Made by a program: the position numbers and the translations under genes. The notes under the pieces are model-generated. The model searched no databases, was not told the origin of the DNA, and saw only the letters and a program-made list of their open reading frames with translations. DNA of 35,045 bases. It comes from an uncultured Steroidobacter sp. (GTDB lineage: Bacteria; Pseudomonadota; Gammaproteobacteria; Steroidobacterales; Steroidobacteraceae). Position 1 is the first letter of the stretch. Each line of letters opens with the position of its first letter. Shown here piece after piece: positions 1 through 7,461 of the stretch. The DNA lies in assembly GCF_937958065.1 (NCBI RefSeq), contig NZ_CALFXI010000031.1, forward strand, positions 1 to 35,045, in the 5' to 3' direction.

Positions 1-11
1 GCCTCCCAGCC

Positions 12-113
12 ACGCGAGCCACCGTCACCTCGCGCAGCGCGAACCACTGAGCGCCTCCCGCCGACGCGAGTCACCATCACCGCGCGCGACGCAAACCACC
101 GTCACCCTCTGCC
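12..113. repeat. Degenerate 25-27 bp tandem repeat, about four units
   Basis: Four related units start near 12, 37, 64 and 89. The clearest shared core is ACGCGAGYCACCRTCACC, seen at 12-29 and 64-81; the unit at 89 begins ACGCAAACCACCGTCACC, and the unit at 37 matches only in its first half (GCGCGAACCACT). The bases at 1-11 resemble the end of the second unit (51-63), so the array probably continues left of the window. I see no convincing open reading frame in it. Function is unknown; it could be leftover coding repeat or an intergenic array. Confidence 0.55.
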
Positions 114-115
114 GC

Positions 116-131
116 CGGCAAACATTTGCCG
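116..131. promoter_or_regulatory. 16-bp palindrome, candidate enhancer-binding-protein site upstream of flgB
   Basis: CGGCAAACATTTGCCG has two perfect 7-bp arms around CA. It ends 89 bases before the -24 element of the flgB sigma-54 promoter, a normal distance for an enhancer. Nearly the same palindrome (one central base different) occurs at 17247-17262, also upstream of a sigma-54 promoter. Binding by the FleQ-like or FlrC-like protein is inferred, not seen. Confidence 0.5.
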
Positions 132-220
132 CCATCGCATGTGATCCACGTCGCGACTTTTTTATTTGCTAACGGTCGCGAGCAGCGCGCGGCCCAGGAA
201 ACATGCGGTCCGCGTCGAGG

Positions 221-236
221 TGGCACGCGCCTTGCT
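221..236 (+). promoter_or_regulatory. Sigma-54 (RpoN) promoter of the flgB operon
   Basis: TGGCACGCGCCTTGCT matches the RpoN -24/-12 consensus: GG at 222-223, exactly ten bases, then GC at 234-235. Transcription should begin near 246-247, about 27 bases before the flgB ATG at 274. This position also rules out the longer in-frame flgB start at 166, which lies upstream of the promoter. Confidence 0.85.
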
Positions 237-273
237 AACTACTTTCGCAGACAGTTTTCTGGCGGATGCAGTC

Positions 274-681
274 ATGACGAGCGCAATCGACAAACATCTT
301 GGAGTGCACGCGCAAGCGTTGACGCTGCGCTCGCAGCGTACCGAGCTGCTCGCGGCCAACCTCGCGAATGCGGACACGCCTGGCTATCGCGCTCGCGACA
401 TCGATTTCAGAAGTGCGTTGGCGCAGGCGAGTGGCAGTGCCAGGCAGGGCGTGCATCTGCAGACCACGAACGCTGCGCACATCGGTCCGAAGATGGTTAA
501 CGGCGCGCCGGCGCCTGAACTGAAGTACCGCACGCCGCTCGCCCCCTCGCTCGATGGCAACACCGTCGACGCGCAGCTGGAGCAGGCGCAGTTCGCTGAA
601 AACACCGTTCGCTATCAGGCGACGCTGCAGTTCCTGAACTCCAAGTTCCGCGGCCTCATGACCGCCATCACGGGCCAATAA
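274..681 (+). CDS. flgB: Flagellar proximal rod protein FlgB
   Basis: FlgB forms part of the proximal rod, the driveshaft that crosses the periplasm from the MS ring. The 135-residue product has the rod-protein N-terminal signature of this family: a helix followed by LAANLANADTPGYRARDIDF, then a C-terminal helix ending near TAITGQ. The open frame extends up to 166, but the ATG at 274 gives the normal family length and N-terminus (MTSAIDKHLG), and the sigma-54 promoter lies between the two starts. The Shine-Dalgarno sequence is weak (GGCGGA at 261-266). It heads the run flgB-flgC-flgD, with flgC 16 bases downstream, so one long transcript is likely. No anomalies seen. Confidence 0.95.
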   Translation: MTSAIDKHLGVHAQALTLRSQRTELLAANLANADTPGYRARDIDFRSALAQASGSARQGVHLQTTNAAHIGPKMVNGAPAPELKYRTPLAPSLDGNTVDAQLEQAQFAENTVRYQATLQFLNSKFRGLMTAITGQ

Positions 682-697
682 TAAGAGGTAACGACGC

Positions 698-1111
698 ATG
701 TCCTCTTTCAACATTTTCAATATCGCCGGCTCCGGCATGAGCGCGCAGTCCGTGCGCCTCAACACCACCGCCAGCAATCTCGCCAACGCCGACAGCGTCA
801 GCGGCGATCCGAATCAGGTCTACAGGGCCAAGCATCCCTTGTTCGAAGCCATTCGCAGCGGCCTCGGCAAAGACGCGGCGTCCTCCGGCGTTGCCGTCAA
901 AGGCATCTTCGAGAACCCGGAAGCCCCGAGCGCGCGCTACGAGCCTGGCAATCCGCTCGCGGACGCCAATGGGTATGTGTACGCGCCGAACGTGAACGCC
1001 GTCGAAGAGATGACCGACATGATCTCGGCCTCGCGCTCGTACCAGAACAACGTCGAAGTGATGAATACCGCCAAGGAAATGATGCTGGCGACACTGCGGC
1101 TCGGCTCGTAA
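698..1111 (+). CDS. flgC: Flagellar proximal rod protein FlgC
   Basis: FlgC is a second proximal rod subunit, assembled with FlgB, FlgF and FliE. The 137-residue length is normal. The N-terminus (FNIFNIAGSGMSAQSVRLNT) and the ASNLANADS segment are the conserved rod/hook domain, and the C-terminus carries the paired helix (EEMTDMISASRSYQNNVEVM) that packs against it. A good ribosome site (AAGAGG) precedes the ATG. The gene lies 16 bases after flgB and 18 before flgD. Assignment over FlgB or FlgF rests on length and on the start of the protein. Confidence 0.96.
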   Translation: MSSFNIFNIAGSGMSAQSVRLNTTASNLANADSVSGDPNQVYRAKHPLFEAIRSGLGKDAASSGVAVKGIFENPEAPSARYEPGNPLADANGYVYAPNVNAVEEMTDMISASRSYQNNVEVMNTAKEMMLATLRLGS

Positions 1112-1129
1112 CAAGTCTTCGGAGTTGAC

Positions 1130-1804
1130 ATGACCATTGGCACCGATCCGATCCAGAACTGGGCCGCGCAGGCGCAGGCAGCCGCCGAGGCGCAGGCCAA
1201 GAAGGATCAAACGCTCGGCATCGATTCGTTCCTGACGCTGATGACCGCGCAGTTGAAGAATCAGGATCCGTTGAAGCCGCTGGAAGGCACCGAGTTCATT
1301 TCGCAGCTGGCTCAGTTCGGCACCGTCTCCGGCGTGCAGGGCATGCAGACCTCGTTGGAAACATTGGCCGCGTCGCTGCGCTCCACGCAGACCTTGAACG
1401 GCGCGACCATGATCGGTCGCGACATTCTCGCCTCCGCGGCCAGCTTCGACCACACCCAGGGCGGCACCGTGAACGGTCAGATCGACGTGCCCCCCGGCAC
1501 GACTTCCTTGCAGCTGCGCATCACCGACTCCAGCGGCGTCGTGGTTCGTGAGATTCAGCTCGAAACGGCCGAAGGCACCCGCGACTTCACTTGGGACGGC
1601 TTGCGTACCGATGGTACGCAGGCTGAATCGGACACTTATGACATCGAGGCTGTTGCGACCGTCCGCGGCCAGACCGGCTCGCTCGAAGTGCTGATGGCGG
1701 GCCGCGTGTCCAGCGTCAGCCTCGATGCTTCCGGCACCAATCTCACCTTGAACACTGCCGCGCTCGGCCCGGTTTCGATGGCCGCCGTGCGCAGGGTGCA
1801 GTAA
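1130..1804 (+). CDS. flgD: Hook assembly scaffold (hook cap) FlgD
   Basis: FlgD caps the growing hook and guides FlgE subunits into place; it is discarded when the hook is complete. The 224-residue product has the conserved N-terminal part (LGIDSFLTLMTAQLKNQDPL followed by KPLEGTEFISQLAQFGTVSG), which is the export and capping region, then a beta-rich Ig/tudor-like C-terminal part from about residue 110 (VNGQIDVPPGTTSLQLRITD, and FTWDGLRTDGT). No signal peptide is present, as expected for a type III export substrate. It sits directly before its partner gene flgE. Length and motifs are typical. Confidence 0.96.
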   Translation: MTIGTDPIQNWAAQAQAAAEAQAKKDQTLGIDSFLTLMTAQLKNQDPLKPLEGTEFISQLAQFGTVSGVQGMQTSLETLAASLRSTQTLNGATMIGRDILASAASFDHTQGGTVNGQIDVPPGTTSLQLRITDSSGVVVREIQLETAEGTRDFTWDGLRTDGTQAESDTYDIEAVATVRGQTGSLEVLMAGRVSSVSLDASGTNLTLNTAALGPVSMAAVRRVQ

Positions 1805-1843
1805 CGAACAGTGGTTTAACAGGTATTCCCAGGAGCGAATTCC

Positions 1844-3067
1844 ATGTCTTTCGGTATCGCACTCAGCGGCCTCAATGCGGCTCAGCAGGACTTGAACGTC
1901 ACCGCGAACAACATCGCGAACTCTTCGACGACCGGCTTCAAGCAGTCGCGTGCCGAGTTCGCCGATTTGTTCGCTGTCTCGCCGTATGGCGTCAACCGTA
2001 ACGCGACCGGCAACGGCGTGAAGGTGGCCTCGGTGGCGCAGCAGTTCACCCAGGGCAACATCAACACCACCAACAACAGCCTGGACCTGGCCTTGAGCGG
2101 TCAGGGCTTCTTCGTGCTGAGCGACGGCGGCGCCACTGTTTACAGCCGCGCCGGCGCGTTCCGCCCGAATAATGACGGTTACGTGGTCAACAGCCAGGGC
2201 CAGCGCCTGCAGGTGTATCCGCCGGGCGTCAACGGCAATTTCAACACCAGCACCATGGCCGATCTGCGTCTGGTGACGAGCGAAAGCGCGCCATCCGCCA
2301 CGTCGCAAGTCGAGACGGTGTTCAATCTGCCCTCCGCCGCCACGGTGCCGACCACGACGCCGTTCGATCCGGCCGATGAAACCAGCTACAACACGGCACG
2401 TTCGATGACGGTGTATGACTCGCTCGGTGCCGCGCATACCGCCAGCATGTACTACGTGAAGACGGCGACCAATGAATGGGACTTGCACGTGACCATCGAC
2501 GGCAACCCGTCCGGCACGCAGCACCTGGTGTATGACCAGAATGGCAACCTCACGAGCCCGGCCAACGGCCAGTTCGTGCTGCCGACCTACGATGCAGCCG
2601 CCGGTTTGGCGACGGGCGCGGCGCCGATGAACTTGACCATGGATCTGAGCCGTACGACGCAATACGGCGATACGTTCACCATGACCTCGATCACTCAGGA
2701 CGGTTACACCACCGGCCGTTTGATCGGCATCGACGTCGATTCCACCGGCGTGGTGCAGGCTCGCTTCACCAACGGTCAGTCGACGGAGCTCGGTCAGGTC
2801 GCGATCGCGAACTTCCAGAATCCGCAGGGCTTGCAGCAGCTCGGCGATACCACCTGGGCGCAGACGTTTGCTTCCGGTCAGCCGTTGAACGGCCAGGCCG
2901 GCAACTCCGGCTTCGGTCTGATTCAGTCGGGCGCGCTGGAATCGTCGAACGTCGACATCACCGCGCAGCTGGTCAACATGATCACCGCGCAGCGCAACTT
3001 CCAGGCGAACTCGCAGATGATTTCCACGGCGGACCAGATCACCCAGACCATCATCAACATTCGCTAA
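1844..3067 (+). CDS. flgE: Flagellar hook protein FlgE
   Basis: FlgE polymerises into the hook, the flexible joint between rod and filament. The 407-residue product starts MSFGIALSGLNAAQQDLNVT, with the conserved NNIANSSTTGFKQSRAEFAD rod/hook signature, has a variable middle that would form the outer hook domains (about residues 140-290), and ends with the typical TAQLVNMITAQRNFQANSQM helix. An AGGAG ribosome site at about 1831 supports the start. The 39-base gap after flgD holds no promoter I can recognise. Length is close to that of enterobacterial FlgE. Confidence 0.97.
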   Translation: MSFGIALSGLNAAQQDLNVTANNIANSSTTGFKQSRAEFADLFAVSPYGVNRNATGNGVKVASVAQQFTQGNINTTNNSLDLALSGQGFFVLSDGGATVYSRAGAFRPNNDGYVVNSQGQRLQVYPPGVNGNFNTSTMADLRLVTSESAPSATSQVETVFNLPSAATVPTTTPFDPADETSYNTARSMTVYDSLGAAHTASMYYVKTATNEWDLHVTIDGNPSGTQHLVYDQNGNLTSPANGQFVLPTYDAAAGLATGAAPMNLTMDLSRTTQYGDTFTMTSITQDGYTTGRLIGIDVDSTGVVQARFTNGQSTELGQVAIANFQNPQGLQQLGDTTWAQTFASGQPLNGQAGNSGFGLIQSGALESSNVDITAQLVNMITAQRNFQANSQMISTADQITQTIINIR

Positions 3068-3094
3068 CTCACGCCAGGTGAGACCGAGTAACCA

Positions 3095-3838
3095 ATGGAT
3101 CGATTTCTTTACATCTCGATGTCGGGCGCCAAGGAGACCTTGCGCGCCCAGACCGCGAACAACCACAACCTCGCGAACGCGAGCACGACGGGTTTTCGCG
3201 CCGACATGAGCGCGTTTCAAACGCGCTCCGTGGCCGGGTCGGGATATGCCTCGCGTGCTTATGCCACCAACTCGACGACCGGTTGGGATCCGACGCAGGG
3301 CGCATTGATCTCGACGGGGCGCGAGCTGGATGTGGGCATCAACGGTTCGGGCTGGATTGCCGTGCTCGGCAAGGACGGTCGCGAGGCGTACACGCGGGCG
3401 GGCGATCTGCGCATCGATCCGAACGGCATGTTGCTCACCGGCGCGGGTTGTCCAGTGATGGGCGACGGAGGGCCGATCAGCGTGCCGCCGAACACGTCGG
3501 CGACCATCGGCTCGGACGGCACGATTTCCGTCATTCCCCTCGGCCAGGGGGCCGAGACCACCGCGATCGTCGGCCGGATCAAGCTGGTGAATCCGCCGGA
3601 TGCGGAAATGGTTCGTGGCGAGGACGGTTTGTTCCGTAGCGTCTCCGGCGCCGAAATGCCGGCGGATGCGAGCGTGAAACTCGTGACGGGCTCGCTCGAG
3701 ACCAGCAACGTCAACACCGCTGACGCCATGGTCAACATGATCGAGCTGGCGCGTCGCTTCGATCTGCAAGTGAAGGCGATGCGCACCGCCGAAGAGAATG
3801 CGGCGAGCTCGGCACAGCTGCTCCGCGGCGGCATCTGA
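3095..3838 (+). CDS. flgF: Flagellar proximal rod protein FlgF
   Basis: FlgF is a rod subunit lying between the proximal rod and the distal rod protein FlgG. The 247-residue product starts MDRFLYISMSGAKETLRAQT with NNHNLANASTTGFRADMSAF, which is characteristic of FlgF rather than FlgG (the latter starts MNPALW here). The C-terminal signature GSLETSNVNTADAMVNMIEL is the shared rod/hook helix. It lies 27 bases after flgE and 29 before flgG. No defects seen. Confidence 0.96.
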   Translation: MDRFLYISMSGAKETLRAQTANNHNLANASTTGFRADMSAFQTRSVAGSGYASRAYATNSTTGWDPTQGALISTGRELDVGINGSGWIAVLGKDGREAYTRAGDLRIDPNGMLLTGAGCPVMGDGGPISVPPNTSATIGSDGTISVIPLGQGAETTAIVGRIKLVNPPDAEMVRGEDGLFRSVSGAEMPADASVKLVTGSLETSNVNTADAMVNMIELARRFDLQVKAMRTAEENAASSAQLLRGGI

Positions 3839-3867
3839 TCCACAGTCATCGACTACAGGTACTCATC

Positions 3868-4653
3868 ATGAATCCAGCCTTGTGGGCCGCTAAAACCGGA
3901 CTGGACGCGCAGCAGACGCGCATGTCCGTCACTTCTCACAATCTCGCCAACGTCAACACGACCGGTTTCAAGAAGGGCCGCGCCGTGTTCGAGGACCTGC
4001 TGTATCAAAACGTGCGCCAGGTCGGCGGCGCGACCACGCAGGACACGTTGGCGCCCACTGGCTTGTCGCTGGGCACCGGTGTTCGTGTCGTCGCAACGGA
4101 GAAGCAGTACACGCAAGGAAACATGCAGACCACCGGCAACAGCCTGGACCTCGCCGTGAGCGGCCGCGGGTTCTTCCAGGTGCTGCTGCCGGACGGCACG
4201 ATGGGCTACACGCGGGATGGCGACTTCGAAGTCAATGCCCAGGGAGAGCTCGTGACCTCCAGCGGTTATCGCGTGCAGCCGGGCATCACCATTCCCGACG
4301 GCGTGCAGACCATCACCGTCGGCAAGGACGGCGTGGTCACCGCGAAAGTGGACGGCCAGGCGACGCCGATGCAGATCGGCACGTTGCAGCTGGTGGATTT
4401 CATCAATCCCGCCGGTTTGCAGCCCAAGGGTGAAAACATTCTGGTGGAGTCGGCCGCGAGCGGCACGCCTCAGACCGGCACGCCAGGCTTGAACGGCCTG
4501 GGGTTCATCGAGCAGGGCGCGCTGGAAGCGTCCAACGTCAACGTGGTGGAAGAGCTGGTCAACATGATCGAAACCCAGCGCGCCTATGAAATGAATTCCA
4601 AGGCAATTTCGACCACCGATCAGATGCTGTCGTATCTCACGAATCAGCTTTGA
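3868..4653 (+). CDS. flgG: Flagellar distal rod protein FlgG
   Basis: FlgG builds the distal rod, which passes through the P and L rings. The protein has 261 residues, which is almost invariant in the family. It begins MNPALWAAKTGLDAQQTRMS, followed by HNLANVNTTGFKKGRAVFED and the LYQNVRQVG segment (residues about 50-58) that distinguishes FlgG from FlgE and makes the rod rigid. The C-terminus carries EELVNMIETQRAYEMNSKAI. Downstream, flgH starts 12 bases after the stop codon, so the distal rod and ring genes are tightly coupled. Confidence 0.97.
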   Translation: MNPALWAAKTGLDAQQTRMSVTSHNLANVNTTGFKKGRAVFEDLLYQNVRQVGGATTQDTLAPTGLSLGTGVRVVATEKQYTQGNMQTTGNSLDLAVSGRGFFQVLLPDGTMGYTRDGDFEVNAQGELVTSSGYRVQPGITIPDGVQTITVGKDGVVTAKVDGQATPMQIGTLQLVDFINPAGLQPKGENILVESAASGTPQTGTPGLNGLGFIEQGALEASNVNVVEELVNMIETQRAYEMNSKAISTTDQMLSYLTNQL

Positions 4654-4665
4654 GCGACTCGATCA

Positions 4666-5346
4666 ATGATCCAACTCATCTTCCGTAACCTGCTTGTGAT
4701 GCTCCCGGCTGCGTTCGTGCTCGGCGGCTGCGTGATGCCGCCGAGAGAGCCGGACTATTCCGCGACCTGGCCCGAGCCGGCACCGACGCAGGAGCAGGGC
4801 AATGGCGCGATCTATCAAGTGGGCCACGATGTCGCGCTGTTCGAGAATGCGGTCGCGCGCCGCGTGGGTGACACGCTGACGATCAGGCTCAACGAAAGCA
4901 CCAACGCCACCAAGAGCTCCAGTACCTCGACCAGCAAGGCGACCAACGTCGAAATGCCCGGGGTGACCATTGCCGGCCGGCCGGTCACCGCCAACGGCAC
5001 TCCCATTCTCACCGCGCAGGTCGACAACAGTGCCTCGTTCGACGGCTCCGGCGACAGCAGTCAGAGCAACCGACTCGTGGGCGACATCACGGTCACGGTG
5101 GCGCAGCGCCTGTCGAACGGCAATCTTCTGGTCAGGGGCCAGAAATGGATCACGATCAATCAGGGCCGCGAGTACGTGCGCATTCAAGGCATCGTGCGTC
5201 CCATCGACATCGATCCTGACAACTCCATCTCCTCTTTGAAGGTCGCCGACGCGCAGATCGGTTACGGCGGCAAGGGCGCGCTCAATGACGCGAACACGCC
5301 GGGCCTGTTGGCACGATTCTTCAATGTTCCCTGGCTGCCGTTCTGA
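4666..5346 (+). CDS. flgH: Flagellar L-ring lipoprotein FlgH
   Basis: FlgH forms the outer-membrane L ring, the bushing around the distal rod. The 226-residue product has a lipoprotein signal: a hydrophobic stretch (residues 3-19) and lipobox LGGC with the lipidated cysteine at residue 22. The mature part has family signatures such as VGDTLTIRLNE, GDITVTVAQRLSNGNLLVRG and KWITINQGREYVRI. Presence of an L ring shows a Gram-negative host. The last residues (FFNVPWLPF) also match the usual FlgH end. Confidence 0.97.
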   Translation: MIQLIFRNLLVMLPAAFVLGGCVMPPREPDYSATWPEPAPTQEQGNGAIYQVGHDVALFENAVARRVGDTLTIRLNESTNATKSSSTSTSKATNVEMPGVTIAGRPVTANGTPILTAQVDNSASFDGSGDSSQSNRLVGDITVTVAQRLSNGNLLVRGQKWITINQGREYVRIQGIVRPIDIDPDNSISSLKVADAQIGYGGKGALNDANTPGLLARFFNVPWLPF

Positions 5347-5376
5347 AGACGGCGCCGAATACGAGTCGAAAGGGTG

Positions 5377-6504
5377 ATGAAGCTCACAAATGCAGTTGCC
5401 GCGCTGACCACGGTCGCGATGCTGGTCGTGCCGGCCATGTTGATTGCGCCACAGGCGCAGGCCGAGCGCGTCAAAGATCTGGCGACGGTCGCCGGCGTGC
5501 GCGGCAACCAGCTGGTGGGCTACGGCCTGGTCGTCGGCCTCGACGGCACCGGCGATCAGACCAGCCAGGCGCCGTTCACCATTCAGAGCATTCGTAACAT
5601 GCTCGCGAAATTCGGCGTGACGATTCCGGCGAATGTGAATCCGCAGTTGAAGAACGTCGCGGCGGTGACGGTGCGCGCCGATCTGCCGGCGTTCTCCAAG
5701 CCCGGCCAGACCATCGATATCACGGTGGATTCCATCGGCAACGCGACCAGCCTGCGCGGCGGCAGCTTGTTGATGACTCCGTTGCGCGGTATCGATGGCG
5801 AGGTGTATGCGATCGGTCAGGGCAGTCTCGTGGTCAGCGGCTTCGGCGCGCAGGGCAGGGACGGCTCGCGCATTTCGCTCAACGTTCCCAGCTCGGGTCG
5901 AGTCCCGAACGGGGCGACGGTGGAACGCGCCGTGGCGAACAACTTCGCCAGCGAGCCATACGTCACGTTGAATCTCAATACCCCGGACTTCACGACCGCC
6001 GCTCGTCTGACCGAGGGCATCAACAGGATGCTCGGGCCCGATACGGCTCGCGCGATCGATGCCGTGTCCGTGCGGGTGCAGGCGCCGACCGATTCCAGCC
6101 AGCGTATCGCTTATCTGTCGACGCTCGAAGCGATCGAGATTCAGCCGGGCGAAGCGCCGGCGCGAGTGATCGTGAACTCTCGCACCGGCACCGTCGTGAT
6201 CGGCTCGGCCGTGCGCGTTACGCCGGCGGCCGTGGCTCACGGCTCGCTGTCGGTGACGATCACCGAGCGCTTCGATGTGAGCCAGCCCAATGCGCTGTCC
6301 GATGGTGATACTGTCGTGACGCCTCGTTCCGACATCAAAGTCGATCAGGGCGCCGCGCGCATGTTCGTTTTCAATGCGGGCGTCAATCTCGATGAGATCG
6401 TGCGCGCTGTGAATCAGGTCGGCGCGGCGCCGGGCGACCTCGTCGCGATCCTCGAGGCGCTGAAAGAAGCGGGCGCGCTACGCGCCGAGCTGATAGTGAT
6501 TTAA
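5377..6504 (+). CDS. flgI: Flagellar P-ring protein FlgI
   Basis: FlgI forms the periplasmic P ring around the rod. The 375-residue protein has a Sec signal peptide (about residues 1-29, cleaved after APQAQA) and starts its mature part ERVKDLATVAGVRGNQLVGY, a strongly conserved sequence, followed by GLVVGLDGTGDQT. The end, LVAILEALKEAGALRAELIV, is equally typical. I chose the ATG at 5377 because AGGG lies too close to the in-frame GTG at 5374; the difference is one residue. It overlaps nothing and is followed by flgJ after 10 bases. Confidence 0.96.
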   Translation: MKLTNAVAALTTVAMLVVPAMLIAPQAQAERVKDLATVAGVRGNQLVGYGLVVGLDGTGDQTSQAPFTIQSIRNMLAKFGVTIPANVNPQLKNVAAVTVRADLPAFSKPGQTIDITVDSIGNATSLRGGSLLMTPLRGIDGEVYAIGQGSLVVSGFGAQGRDGSRISLNVPSSGRVPNGATVERAVANNFASEPYVTLNLNTPDFTTAARLTEGINRMLGPDTARAIDAVSVRVQAPTDSSQRIAYLSTLEAIEIQPGEAPARVIVNSRTGTVVIGSAVRVTPAAVAHGSLSVTITERFDVSQPNALSDGDTVVTPRSDIKVDQGAARMFVFNAGVNLDEIVRAVNQVGAAPGDLVAILEALKEAGALRAELIVI

Positions 6505-6514
6505 GGGCGCCCTC

Positions 6515-7426
6515 ATGACCGCGCCCATCAATACCTCCTTCGACTTCGTCGGCCTCGCGTCGTTGCGCAATGACGCGACCAAGACGCAGGACACCGCGAC
6601 GCTGAAAGAGGCTGCGAAGCAGTTCGAGAGCCTGTTCACGCAGATGATGCTGAAGAGCATGCGTGACGCGAATCGCAGCTTCAGCGAAGGCTCGATGCTC
6701 TCCAGCTCGCAGGGCGACTTCTACCAGGACCTGTTCGACGACCAGATCGCGATGGAGTTGTCCAAAGGCAAGGGCCTCGGCCTGGCGGACGTGCTCGTGC
6801 GTCAGCTGGCGCAGCCGGGCATGGCCTCGGCGCCGTCGAGCGCGCAGAGCGTTCCTGCCACCAACGATCATCGGCCGCTGGCCAGCTCCAAGGAAGATTT
6901 CGTGAAGATGATGTGGCCGCACGCGCAGCGTGCCGGCGAGGCGCTCGGGGTCGATCCGAGTGCGCTGGTCGCTCAAGCGGCGCTCGAAACCGGTTGGGGC
7001 CGCGCGGTGCCGAGCCACACGGGCGGTTCCAGCTTCAACCTGTTCGGTATCAAGGCGGGCTCGGGCTGGGAAGGCGCGACCGCCAATGTGCCGACGCTGG
7101 AATTCGAAGACGGGGTCGCCGTGCGAAAGGTCGAGCGCTTCCGTGCTTACGAGTCGCCGGCGGACAGCTTCGACGATTATGCCCGGCTGATCGGCAACAA
7201 CCCTCGGTATGAAAACGCCCGCGGCGCGGGTGGCGATGTGGCCACCTTCGCCTCGGCATTGCAGGAAGGTGGCTATGCCACCGATCCGAACTACGCGCAG
7301 AAGATCGTCGCAGTGGCCGACGAGGTTCGCGCGCTGACCAACAACCAAGCCTCTTCGGACCATTCGCTAAAGTTCGCCTCGCTCTCGCCGACAAACGGCG
7401 GTAGCGGCGGACTGCGTCGGTTCTGA
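6515..7426 (+). CDS. flgJ: Rod-capping protein and peptidoglycan hydrolase FlgJ
   Basis: FlgJ is the rod cap and opens the peptidoglycan so that the rod can pass. The 303-residue protein has both domains: an N-terminal rod-binding domain (about residues 27-95, AAKQFESLFTQMMLKSMRDA) and a C-terminal GH73-type glucosaminidase domain (about 125-285). The probable catalytic acid is E158 in QAALETGWG, which matches the ESGWG motif of Salmonella FlgJ. Other family segments include SSFNLFGIKAGSGWEG and YARLIGNNPRYENA. The two-domain form is the one known from beta- and gammaproteobacteria; alphaproteobacterial FlgJ lacks the hydrolase part. Confidence 0.96.
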   Translation: MTAPINTSFDFVGLASLRNDATKTQDTATLKEAAKQFESLFTQMMLKSMRDANRSFSEGSMLSSSQGDFYQDLFDDQIAMELSKGKGLGLADVLVRQLAQPGMASAPSSAQSVPATNDHRPLASSKEDFVKMMWPHAQRAGEALGVDPSALVAQAALETGWGRAVPSHTGGSSFNLFGIKAGSGWEGATANVPTLEFEDGVAVRKVERFRAYESPADSFDDYARLIGNNPRYENARGAGGDVATFASALQEGGYATDPNYAQKIVAVADEVRALTNNQASSDHSLKFASLSPTNGGSGGLRRF

Positions 7427-7461
7427 TCCGATGAGCGCGCAACCGCTGTCCGGGTGAAGTC

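Noticed and set aside
126..500. 124-codon open frame at the left edge
   Set aside because: It overlaps the sigma-54 promoter and flgB in another frame and has no protein features.
668..3769. 1033-codon open frame on the minus strand across flgC-flgF, with similar long antisense frames over flgGHI, flgK, fleQ, fliF, fliI and fliM
   Set aside because: These are shadows caused by high GC in third positions opposite well-conserved flagellar genes; the products are rich in R, H, G and A and show no family pattern.
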